DNA from: Mesotoga prima MesG1.Ag.4.2
GTDB taxonomy: Bacteria; Thermotogota; Thermotogae; Petrotogales; Kosmotogaceae
DNA: 64,000 nt
Reading direction: 5' to 3'
Assembly: GCF_000147715.2 (NCBI RefSeq)
Contig: NC_017934.1
Coordinates: 1-64,000, forward strand
The position numbers were made by a program, and so were the translations under genes. This document shows positions 56,708 through 64,000 of the stretch, piece by piece. Position 1 is the first letter of the stretch; each line of letters begins with the position of its first letter. The notes beneath the pieces are model-generated. The model did not search any database. It was not told the origin of the DNA and saw only the letters and a list, made by a program, of their open reading frames with translations.

Positions 56708-57281
56708 AATGAATCACCCAGACAGCTTTTTAGAAAACTAAAACGGCTTAAAGCCGCAAAACACACATTTTTTCTGCATTAACTAGAACGGATGAACCTG
56801 GCAGAAACATTATCATTATACTGCAGTTGATAGTGATTATCAAAAACTAATTTAGAGCCAATAACTGTATCGTTTATGCTTATGCATTCGTTTGACTTTA
56901 ATGCTCATTTTCTTTCCTTCTTTGTAGAGAAAAGCTCAGGACTGCATCAAGGGAAACAAATGATTTTCTCTCCGGGTATTTTTGTTAGGGGAAGGTATCT
57001 TCATTGGCGGAAAAACCCCGAGTAGTTCTTTTTCAAAGCCCAAATAAAAAGGTAGAAGCTCTCCAAAACATAAGAAACTCAAAAGAGCTTTCTTTGGATG
57101 AGGTTCCCGTGCTGATATAGTCAAATCATAAAATTCAGCAAAGGCCTTATTTTTTTCCAGTTCTTCTATTCCGATCCCTCGATTGAAAACCTTCAAGGTC
57201 ATATTTGTCTGCCAGATCGCCAGGAAAACCAGTTATCATAAACGGTTGTTGGGCTTTCTGGACGGTTGAGGGGGGATAAGC
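56708..57281. other. Intergenic region with at most a doubtful small ORF
   Basis: An AT-rich 574-base stretch. A minus-strand frame at 56936-57202 (88 codons) has no ribosome binding site and no motif I recognise, so I do not call it a gene. Nothing else is supported. Confidence 0.55.
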
Positions 57282-57395
57282 ATGACGAAGCGCATACTGA
57301 TTATCACACTGCTGGTAATACTCTTGATCTTATCTTCTTGTGTAAAAAAGAATCAGCATCTCATAACTCTTACTGCAAATCCTGCAGAGGTCTGA
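57282..57395 (+). pseudogene. Truncated lipoprotein gene start
   Basis: A 37-codon reading frame with a good GGGGGGAT ribosome binding site before ATG 57282. It encodes a lipoprotein signal (IITLLVILLILSSC, lipobox LSSC) and then HLITLTANPAEV, which looks like the start of a bacterial Ig-like domain, before TGA at 57393. The following 325 bases (57396-57720) carry no open continuation, so this is the stub of a larger lipoprotein gene. Confidence 0.65.
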
Positions 57396-57720
57396 ACAAG
57401 GGTCCTCTTTGCTGTGGTTGCGAGACAGCCTTTGGGATTGATTGCATAGTTATGCGTGTTGGCAAACTATCACAGTTCTTACTTGCCTAGTGCAGAAAAC
57501 GACGCAAAACAGATATCAAATGACACTTCAGCAAAGCTTTCCCTAACTTCATGCATGTGCTGCATTATATCATCGAAGCCCTTATTGCTGCGTAAACCGG
57601 GATCTTGAATTTCATATGATGGGTGTCACTAAAGAATTTTCGTGACCATCTCAATGATTGTTCATGTTTAGCCCCACTCATTTTGCAGTTCACCTTACAT
57701 TTTTAGTGTAGACTAATTTC

Positions 57721-58662
57721 ATGGATATTTTGAAAAAGAAGTGGATGGCGGCCTTAACCGCAGTATTCTGCTCTGTTCTTTGGGGCAGTGCTTTTCCGGT
57801 GCTGAAACTGAGTTACGAGGAAATGTCTATCGCTCCGGACGACGTTTCAGCCAAACTTGTCTTTGCGGGAATTCGGTTTCTGGGGGCCGGCATCATCGTG
57901 CTTATGCTTTCAATACCCCTTGGTAGAAAGGGTAGAACGAGATTCGCGAAGAAGGACTACCTCCATTTGCTGGCGCTCGGGATACTGCAGACTTTTCTGC
58001 TATATTTCTTCTTCTATAACGGGCTGAGCTACACAACGGGTATGAAGTCTTCGATAATAATGGCGGGAGAGAACTTTCTCGTTATTCTTCTTGCCCATTA
58101 CATATACAAGAATGACCGTTTGAGCTGGAAAAAGACAATTGGGATGATACTGGGATTCGCCGGTGTTTTCCTTGCAAATTTTGAAGTCGGCTTTACTCTG
58201 AGCTTCGTATTTCTGGGCGACGGATTCATGTTGATCGCGGCGACAATCGGTGCATTCGGCACCATGTATGCCAAATGGATGTCATCTAGGCGATCTCCCT
58301 TTCTCGTGTCGGGATGGCAGCTTTCGATCGGCGGCTTTCTTCTCCTGATTGCCGGCTTTCCCGGGTTGAAGGGGGATTCGCTTGTTTTCACGCTCAAGGG
58401 AGATCTCCTTCTGGTATATTCTATGCTTCTTTCGGCCATAGCCTTTTCCTTATGGTACGCGATTCTCAGCTTTCACAAAGCCGGTGAGATCACTATGTTT
58501 CGTTTCGTGATCCCGGTGGCCGGTGTCTTTCTCTCGGCAGCCTTTATTCCGGGAGAGGCGCTAAATTCGTATATGGCATTTGCCCTCGTATTGGTTTCGG
58601 CCGGTATTGTCGTTGTCAATTGGAAGAAAAGGGTAGTCTCAGAAGATAATTCCGCTCGATAA
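57721..58662 (+). CDS. EamA/DMT-superfamily transporter 2
   Basis: A 313-residue, roughly 10-helix transporter of the drug/metabolite superfamily. It begins WMAALTAVFCSVLWGSAFPVLKL and ends its first half at YIYKNDRLSWKKTIGMILGFAGV, a common DMT pattern. It differs clearly in sequence from the transporter at 47881, so they are not recent duplicates. No ribosome binding site is obvious before the ATG at 57721, so translation could start differently or be leaderless. Confidence 0.88.
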   Translation: MDILKKKWMAALTAVFCSVLWGSAFPVLKLSYEEMSIAPDDVSAKLVFAGIRFLGAGIIVLMLSIPLGRKGRTRFAKKDYLHLLALGILQTFLLYFFFYNGLSYTTGMKSSIIMAGENFLVILLAHYIYKNDRLSWKKTIGMILGFAGVFLANFEVGFTLSFVFLGDGFMLIAATIGAFGTMYAKWMSSRRSPFLVSGWQLSIGGFLLLIAGFPGLKGDSLVFTLKGDLLLVYSMLLSAIAFSLWYAILSFHKAGEITMFRFVIPVAGVFLSAAFIPGEALNSYMAFALVLVSAGIVVVNWKKRVVSEDNSAR

Positions 58663-58851
58663 AATCGAATACCGCTCTGAAAATTCACATCGTGTTGCTG
58701 TGGGTTCTTTACTAGCCGTGACCCCGCCCTATCACCGAATAGAAATGCAAGAGATTTTTTTTCGAGCAGAATCATTCCGGCAGAAAGACGCGGCGAAGAA
58801 AAGAAAACTGAAGGGAACCCACTCAATTCTATTTTGGGCTTGAAATGGTAA

Positions 58852-60120
58852 CTAGGTAAAGGATAGCCGAAGGCTTCTGACGAATCTAGAACAGCTTTTA
58901 CATTTGCATACAACGAGAAAGAGAGTCGAAGAGAAAACTGAGTGGATTCTCAACTGGTTTTTCGCAAACCTTCTTGCAGCGAGTCTTATACCAATGGCGC
59001 CAAGAGGGGCCGTTGTTAGGATCGAGAGTACCGAAACCGAGAGTATCACATCTCCGTAAGCTACTCCCATTGCTAAGGGTATTCCTCCAACTGCAGCCTG
59101 AACTGTGGCCTTTGGCAGATAGGAAATCATGCAGAAGAGCCTTTCGCGAAGATCCATTTGCGAACCGAGAGTGGCGGCCAGAACGCCTGCGCTTCTAAAT
59201 GTTAGTCCAAGAAGAATTACGAGCAGTCCCATAAGCCATGAGTCGCCTATCGCACGTACGTTGACACTTGCGCCAACCAGAACGAATAAGAATATTTCTG
59301 CGACAACCCAGATTCTCTCCATCTTCCCCGCAATCGTGTCGGCGGTTACCGGAAGTCTCTCTCGAAGCACAAAACCTATCGCCATCACTCCCAGGAGAGT
59401 CGCTACAGGGAGTACTTCCTCGAGTTTATGGAAAACGAATGCAACAGATAGGATCAAGAGAACCTTCTTAGTGCCCCTAATATGGAATCTCTTTAATAAC
59501 AAGCTGAAGAGGAACCCAATTAGCGCCCCAAGAGATATTCCGAGAATAATCTCTACTGGTATCATAAGAAAGGACATCCCGATACTGACGTCCTGTCCTC
59601 CTTCAATTCCCAAAAACACTGTAAAGAGTATAATGGCCACAACGTCGTCCATTGAAGCTGCCGCAAGAATTGTAGAAGGTATTTCGTTTCTCTTTCCGAA
59701 GTCCCTTTCTTTCAGTCTCAGCATCTCGGGACCTACTACCGCATGCGACACCGCCGCAATAATGAAGCCTAGCATTCCGCCTTGAATGAGGCTGAGTTTC
59801 AGGAAGAAGTGAGCCATTATCATAATTGAGAAACCTTCGAAGAGGCCCGGAAGAAAACTAAGACGAAGAGCCAGGGGCCCTATCTTCTTGATAATTCTCC
59901 GGTTCAATCCGAGACCGGCACGCATAAATATGACTATCAGTGCGAGCAGCCGGACTTCATCGGAAATTGAGAGCAATGATGGGTCTATGAGATTCATTCC
60001 ACCAGGTCCCAAAGCTATCCCAAGGGAGACCAGGCCTATCAGACCGGGAGGACGAACTCTTTCAAAGAGTGAAAGAACTGCGATCGAGAGAATCACTATA
60101 AGTGAGATGCTCAGAATCAT
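58852..60120 (-). CDS. Cation/proton antiporter (CPA family)
   Basis: A 422-residue membrane protein of the Na+(K+)/H+ exchanger superfamily, with about 12 hydrophobic segments. VGPEMLRLKERDFGKRNEIPSTI... and ASMDDVVAIILF contain the conserved paired-acid and unwound-helix region (the DD in MDDVVA is the likely ion site). The last 30 residues are Cys- and Arg-rich and follow RFAKNQ, so may be an added tail. The start is ATG 60120 with GGAGG 5 bases upstream; 60138 is the longer reading. No TrkA-N domain is attached. Confidence 0.9.
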   Translation of the reverse strand: MILSISLIVILSIAVLSLFERVRPPGLIGLVSLGIALGPGGMNLIDPSLLSISDEVRLLALIVIFMRAGLGLNRRIIKKIGPLALRLSFLPGLFEGFSIMIMAHFFLKLSLIQGGMLGFIIAAVSHAVVGPEMLRLKERDFGKRNEIPSTILAAASMDDVVAIILFTVFLGIEGGQDVSIGMSFLMIPVEIILGISLGALIGFLFSLLLKRFHIRGTKKVLLILSVAFVFHKLEEVLPVATLLGVMAIGFVLRERLPVTADTIAGKMERIWVVAEIFLFVLVGASVNVRAIGDSWLMGLLVILLGLTFRSAGVLAATLGSQMDLRERLFCMISYLPKATVQAAVGGIPLAMGVAYGDVILSVSVLSILTTAPLGAIGIRLAARRFAKNQLRIHSVFSSTLFLVVCKCKSCSRFVRSLRLSFT

Positions 60121-60198
60121 ATGTTCCTCCAGAGTCAAGCAAAACCAGGCTGGGAATTTTGGTAGAAGCTATTAGCTGGTGGCGGTTCTGGAGGATTG

Positions 60199-60229
60199 TT
60201 CTCCAAGGCAAGCTTCATTGCCTAGAGAA
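60199..60229. promoter_or_regulatory. Two-part hairpin in the antiporter/nitrilase divergent spacer
   Basis: TTCTC-(3)-GGCAA-(6)-TTGCC-(2)-GAGAA pairs in two blocks. It lies between divergent genes, has no T-tract, and could be an operator or a leader structure. Function unknown. Confidence 0.35.
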
Positions 60230-60281
60230 TCATATAGTTTATGCGTTATACTGTCAATGACTAGTGAACGGAGGTGATCTC

Positions 60282-60482
60282 TTGAACACTTTTCTAGCCA
60301 TTGTTGGCGCATTGTTCCTGCTTTATCTTGCAATTAGGTTCTTCCCTGCGCTGATAATGATTGTAGCCGGCGTAGGAGTGATAATGATAGTGATTTTTGC
60401 CATAGCAGGTCTTGTTGCTTTCTTCTTGCCGATCTTATTGGTTGTTGGTCTAATACTGGTTATTGTTAAGCTTGCGTCATGA
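60282..60482 (+). CDS. Small two-helix membrane protein
   Basis: A 66-residue protein that is almost all hydrophobic, with two likely transmembrane helices (LAIVGALFLLYLAIRFF and the run from VAGVGVIMIVIFAIAG on). I do not recognise a family. TTG 60282 follows GGAGGTGATC. Its stop overlaps the nitrilase start by 4 bases (ATGA), so the two are translationally coupled. Confidence 0.7.
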   Translation: MNTFLAIVGALFLLYLAIRFFPALIMIVAGVGVIMIVIFAIAGLVAFFLPILLVVGLILVIVKLAS

Positions 60483-61378
60483 AAGACACTGATTTTACTG
60501 CAATACAGGTCTGGTTTGATCAGGATTCATTTGGAGAAGAGGCATTTCGCAGAAAGATGAGAGACTATGTGGCCGAGGCTTCTCTGTTATGGAAGGGAAC
60601 GAACCACATTGTCGTCTTCCCCGAGTTCTTTGCGACCTTTCTTTACCCATCCTTCAGGAAGCTGAGCTTCGAGGAGACGACGGCAAAGACTCTTGTCAAA
60701 TATGCGATTAAGAACATGGGGCTTTCTTTCAATCCCTTCAAGAAGGCTTTTCTGAGGGACGCTCTTGTGATCGAAGCCTATTATCATGATGTCTTCGAAG
60801 GCATTGCAAAGGAGTTCGGCACTTATCTTCTTGCGCCTTCGATCCTGCTGCCGGTTATCGACACTGAATCGGAAAAAGGGAGATTCATCCGGGGCGATAA
60901 GCTCTACAACCTCGCCTACTTCTACAACCCTTCGGGAAAGGTTGTAGCAAGGGCTTTCAAGCACAATTTAACCAAGGCCGAGAGCTCCATTATCTTTTCC
61001 AGAGGACAGCAAGAGCTTAACGTCGTGCACACGGAGATAGGAGTAATTGGTATTGCAATCTGCTATGACATGTTCTTTCAGAGCGAAATAGAGAAACTGG
61101 ATGCCGCAGGTTGTGAGACAGTTCTTGTTCCTTCGTGCAACTTTGCCTTGTGGAAGGGAAGACTGAGTGACTCGACGCAGGAGAGGATATGGTTTCGTGA
61201 TGGGCCGATCAAAGCAACATCAGGTAGGGAGAAGATTCGATATCTTGTAAATCCAATGGCGACTGGAATTGTCGGCAGAGACAGGGCGCAGGGGAGATCT
61301 TCCATATGGTACGGAGGAAGGGCGCTTGCCGTTGCCAGAGAATTCGATAGGGAAGAGATACTAAACGTTACGATTTAA
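60479..61378 (+). CDS. Carbon-nitrogen hydrolase (nitrilase superfamily)
   Basis: A 299-residue amidase-type enzyme. The Glu-Lys-Cys catalytic set is visible: Glu 49 in VVFPEFF, a Lys in FKHNLTK (161 or 166) and Cys 195 in IAICYDMFF. These enzymes cut amide or nitrile C-N bonds; the substrate cannot be deduced. It is coupled to the small membrane protein and lies 154 bases before the ATP-grasp and amidohydrolase pair, which suggests a shared pathway for an amide-containing compound. Confidence 0.9.
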   Translation: MKDTDFTAIQVWFDQDSFGEEAFRRKMRDYVAEASLLWKGTNHIVVFPEFFATFLYPSFRKLSFEETTAKTLVKYAIKNMGLSFNPFKKAFLRDALVIEAYYHDVFEGIAKEFGTYLLAPSILLPVIDTESEKGRFIRGDKLYNLAYFYNPSGKVVARAFKHNLTKAESSIIFSRGQQELNVVHTEIGVIGIAICYDMFFQSEIEKLDAAGCETVLVPSCNFALWKGRLSDSTQERIWFRDGPIKATSGREKIRYLVNPMATGIVGRDRAQGRSSIWYGGRALAVAREFDREEILNVTI

Positions 61379-61532
61379 GGCGGTACGCATTATCAGCAAC
61401 ATATATAAGAGTCTAACACACTTTCTAGACTGGTTTTTCCCTTCCACTGATACTCATTTTAAAAGTCAAAAATCTGGAGTATGTACAATTCTTTTTTAGT
61501 GATACTGCTAAGATATACCAAGGAGGAATGTT

Positions 61533-62480
61533 ATGAGAATTACTGTCGTTCATGACACGCCGCTCAATCTTCATCATCAAGAGATGGTCAATAGTGTCGT
61601 GAGCTCGCTCGAGAAGATTTTCGAAGTTGATTCGAGACCATTTGAGATCGATGCTGTGGGCAGACTTAGAGGCACTGATCTCGTATTCAATCTCACTACC
61701 GCCATGGGCAATACCGAGAGGCAGGTCCATCTTCCGGCCGTGCTGGATCTTCTGGGCATACCCTTCACCGGCTCGGGCACTACGGCCAACGCTCTTTGTA
61801 TAAACAAGACGCTCACAAAGTTAATCATGAAGGCCTATGGAATATCCACTCCCGAATTCTTTTCGGTACGTCCCGGAGAAACTGCCGACAACCTTCCGTT
61901 CAGTCCGGCGATCGTCAAACCCGTCAAGGAAGGAGGCGCAAAGGGTATCTGGGAGGACTCGGTTGTGGAAAGCGTTGATGACATGCAGAGAGCGGTTTCA
62001 CGTATTCACGAGAGATTTCAACAGCCCGCTCTCGTTGAGAGATTCATTGAAGGAAGGGAGTTCACCGTCGGGATTGTTGGCAATGAAGTTCTTCCAATCA
62101 TGGAGATAGATTTCTCGTCACTGCCAGATCACCTTGAAACCTTCTATTCCTACAGGGTGAAACAGTTTCACGGTGACGAGACGAATTACATCTGTCCCGC
62201 GAAGATCTCGCGGAGAGAGGAAACAGTTATAAGAGAGTTTTCGATGAGAGTCTTCCAGGTGCTCGATCTAAAGGACTATTGTCGCATAGATTTAAAGATC
62301 GACGACGAAGGTAAGATCTACTTCCTGGAGGTCAATTCCCTTCCTCTCCTTGTACCGGACTACTCCGATATCGTTAAGATGGCTGAGACCAGAGGGTGGA
62401 GCTACGAAGATCTCATTAACAGAATCGTCGCTTCAGCAATCCGTAGATATGGAATCGGGAAAGAAAATGGAAGAGTATAA
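61533..62480 (+). CDS. ATP-grasp ligase, D-Ala-D-Ala ligase-like
   Basis: A 315-residue ATP-grasp enzyme resembling D-alanine-D-alanine ligase. It has LGIPFTGSGTTANALCINKTLTK (a Ddl-like substrate/ATP segment), PAIVKPVKEGGAKGI, VERFIEGREFTVGIVG and the metal site FLEVNSLPLL, where Ddl proteins have EVNT.PG. The changed tail of that motif and its odd neighbours suggest an amide-forming ligase for a different substrate. AGGAGGAATG precedes ATG 61533. It overlaps the amidohydrolase gene by 14 bases. Confidence 0.85.
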   Translation: MRITVVHDTPLNLHHQEMVNSVVSSLEKIFEVDSRPFEIDAVGRLRGTDLVFNLTTAMGNTERQVHLPAVLDLLGIPFTGSGTTANALCINKTLTKLIMKAYGISTPEFFSVRPGETADNLPFSPAIVKPVKEGGAKGIWEDSVVESVDDMQRAVSRIHERFQQPALVERFIEGREFTVGIVGNEVLPIMEIDFSSLPDHLETFYSYRVKQFHGDETNYICPAKISRREETVIREFSMRVFQVLDLKDYCRIDLKIDDEGKIYFLEVNSLPLLVPDYSDIVKMAETRGWSYEDLINRIVASAIRRYGIGKENGRV

Positions 62481-63753
62481 AGAGATCCTAGATTACATAA
62501 GGCAGGTTCCGGTGATCGACACACATGAACACCTGGTCCATTCTGAAGATTTGCTCCAGGGGCGCGACGATGTTCTTCAAGAGTTTCTCATTCACTACAT
62601 GAGCTCCGACCTGATCTCTTCGGGGCTCTGCCCGGAGGTTCTGGCCATCGCTAGAGATAGTGAGAGAGATCTCGTCTACCGATGGAAGCTAATTGAAGAT
62701 TACTGGGAGTTCTGCAGGCACACCGGCTACGCTAGGGCTCTAGATGATTCGATAAGAGAGATATACGGGATCGACGGAATAAGGGGTTCAACAATAGAGG
62801 AGCTAGGAGAGAAATTCAGGGAGGCAAACAGACCGGGGCACATGAGAGAGATCCTGAAGGATTTATGTAACATAGAACTCGCGATAATTGATCCATGGAC
62901 GGGCCGATTCGAGTGCGACAGGAGCCTTTTCAGAAGGGTCTGGCAACCACAAAACTACATAATTCCCATGCCTCCGGAATTCGATATAGTAGGTTGGCTG
63001 GAGGAGACCTACGCCGTAGAAATCAGATCGCTCAACGACTGGCTCAAAGTCTTCGAAATGGAGTTAGACGAGAATATTTCGAACGGCATCGTCGGTCTGA
63101 AGAGCGTTCTGGCGTATCATAGGCCGATTAGATTTGAAGAAGTAAGTCTAGACGATGCCGCAACTGCATTTCGTAAGGCCCTTGAAGAAAGGGGAAGAAG
63201 AAGGCCCGATCGTAACAGAGGCCTCTTGATTCCCGAAATAGTGCAGGATTATGTGATGCATTACATACTTTCCGTGGCAAATGAACGGGGTCTTTTCATT
63301 CAGTTTCACACCGGGTTTCTCGAAGGTAATCGTGGAATACTGAGTAATTCTAATCCCGAACTACTAGAAAATCTCTTTTCAAAATATCCGCGCGTGAAAT
63401 TCGATCTCTTTCACATAGGATATCCTTACTGGGGAGTCACTGCGGCTCTTGCCAAGACCTATCCAAACGTCTTCATCGACATGTGCTGGTCTCACATCAT
63501 ATCGCCAGTTTCTGCGCGGAACGCTTTGAGCGATTTTCTGGATGCGGTACCGTTCAACAAGATTTCCGGTTTTGGCGGGGACTATGCAATCGTTGACGCG
63601 ATCTACGGCCATCTCAAGATCGCGAGAGAAAACATCGCCCGGGTTCTTGCGGATAAGATAGGAGATAGTACTCTTACTGTTTCACAGGCGGTAAGAATTG
63701 CCGAACGGCTTCTCCATGACAATCCGAAAGAAATCCTCCTTAACAATCTTTGA
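62467..63753 (+). CDS. Amidohydrolase (amidohydrolase 2 superfamily)
   Basis: A 428-residue TIM-barrel metal-dependent hydrolase. DTHEHL (His 20, His 22) gives the first metal ligands, FIQFHTGF and FDLFHIGYPYWG further ligands, and GGDYAIVD the late Asp. Length and pattern resemble the amidohydrolase-2/uronate isomerase-type group, but I cannot name the substrate. ATG 62467 lies inside the ATP-grasp gene end, so the two are coupled. Confidence 0.85.
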   Translation: MEEYKEILDYIRQVPVIDTHEHLVHSEDLLQGRDDVLQEFLIHYMSSDLISSGLCPEVLAIARDSERDLVYRWKLIEDYWEFCRHTGYARALDDSIREIYGIDGIRGSTIEELGEKFREANRPGHMREILKDLCNIELAIIDPWTGRFECDRSLFRRVWQPQNYIIPMPPEFDIVGWLEETYAVEIRSLNDWLKVFEMELDENISNGIVGLKSVLAYHRPIRFEEVSLDDAATAFRKALEERGRRRPDRNRGLLIPEIVQDYVMHYILSVANERGLFIQFHTGFLEGNRGILSNSNPELLENLFSKYPRVKFDLFHIGYPYWGVTAALAKTYPNVFIDMCWSHIISPVSARNALSDFLDAVPFNKISGFGGDYAIVDAIYGHLKIARENIARVLADKIGDSTLTVSQAVRIAERLLHDNPKEILLNNL

Positions 63754-63809
63754 TCTGTGAAGCAGTCTCAGCAAATACCTTTTTGGAGAATAAGAAGTGT
63801 GGAGATTAT

Positions 63810-64000
63810 TTGACACATGAGGAGAGGTTCAACCTGGTTCTGGAGATTTCCGGAAAGCTTTCAAGAGAGATGAAGGGCAATCTGATTTGCTTCTGGCTGT
63901 TGGTTCTACCTCAAGAGGGACCGATACTCACTGGTCCGATCTAGAAATGCTTATGATTACCAAAGAAGAGGTCCCAAAGAAAACCTTTCTGAAAGGCTTG
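63810..64000 (+). pseudogene. Frameshifted nucleotidyltransferase, cut by window end
   Basis: The start of a kanamycin-nucleotidyltransferase-like (minimal NTase) gene. TTG 63810 follows GGAG and gives THEERFNLVLEISGKLSREM, then near 63890 the frame is lost and meets a stop at 63942. The other frame carries the NTase signature AVGSTSRGTDTHWSDLEM and stays open to the window edge. A single insertion or deletion near 63880-63900 would restore it. It could be a real pseudogene or a sequence error. Confidence 0.7.

Noticed and set aside
56936-57202. 88-codon minus-strand frame
   Set aside because: No ribosome binding site and an AT-rich setting; not enough to call a gene.

Overview
The window looks like a chromosomal segment of a mesophilic member of the Thermotogota, most like Mesotoga or Kosmotoga. 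That assignment is an inference. It rests on an in-frame phosphoglycerate kinase-triosephosphate isomerase fusion downstream of gap (a Thermotogota trait), Thermotoga-like housekeeping gene clusters, and strong GGAGGTG ribosome binding sites with frequent GTG and TTG starts. No database search was possible. Most genes lie on the + strand.

Layout. 0.05-2.2 kb: dnaA, then a decayed FMN-binding-domain gene whose 5' part is tandemly duplicated. 2.2-8.9 kb: a lipoprotein, then an envelope cassette of a DUF1175/YfaT-like cysteine hydrolase, a thioester alpha-2-macroglobulin and an HEXXH peptidase. 8.9-17.2 kb: oligoendopeptidase F, a MATE exporter, dnaX-ybaB and the glycolytic gap / pgk-tpi block, with a 9-A slippery tract at the pgk-tpi joint. 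17.2-24.8 kb: ten closely packed genes for division, wall, regulation and translation (zapB-like, zapA, murI, yvcK, whiA, nrdR, greA, lysS, yqeY, glmL-like), then tRNA-Gly(CCC). 25-33.8 kb: a DHFR-family reductase, a beta-helix lipoprotein, a methyltransferase, tmk, clpC and the radA-disA pair. 33.8-38 kb: a minus-strand WecG/TagA glycosyltransferase with a metal-site-degenerate amidohydrolase, tRNA-Leu(CAA), a DUF3298-type secreted protein and glpX. 38-42.3 kb: a glutamine amidotransferase and proC-proA-proB.

42.5-51.8 kb is an accessory-looking stretch. Two separate TldD/TldE protease pairs flank a broken Gfo/Idh/MocA gene, an IS110-family element with a candidate bridge-RNA leader, a repeat-rich non-coding block and an EamA transporter. 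The second pair is followed closely by an FmdB-type zinc ribbon with a Ser/Gly/Cys-rich tail. 52-56.3 kb: glnA, a divergent purH lacking key catalytic motifs, the large-type SRP RNA, a peroxiredoxin and a flavin reductase. 56.3-64 kb: a small membrane protein, decayed DNA, a second EamA transporter, a cation/proton antiporter, then a nitrilase / ATP-grasp ligase / amidohydrolase group. The right edge holds a frameshifted nucleotidyltransferase cut by the window end.

The genes mostly support core metabolism and growth. The points most worth a second look are the PGK-TIM slippery joint, the IS110 leader RNA, the duplicated TldDE systems beside the Cys-rich FmdB protein, the degenerate PurH and amidohydrolase, and the YfaT/A2M/peptidase cassette.
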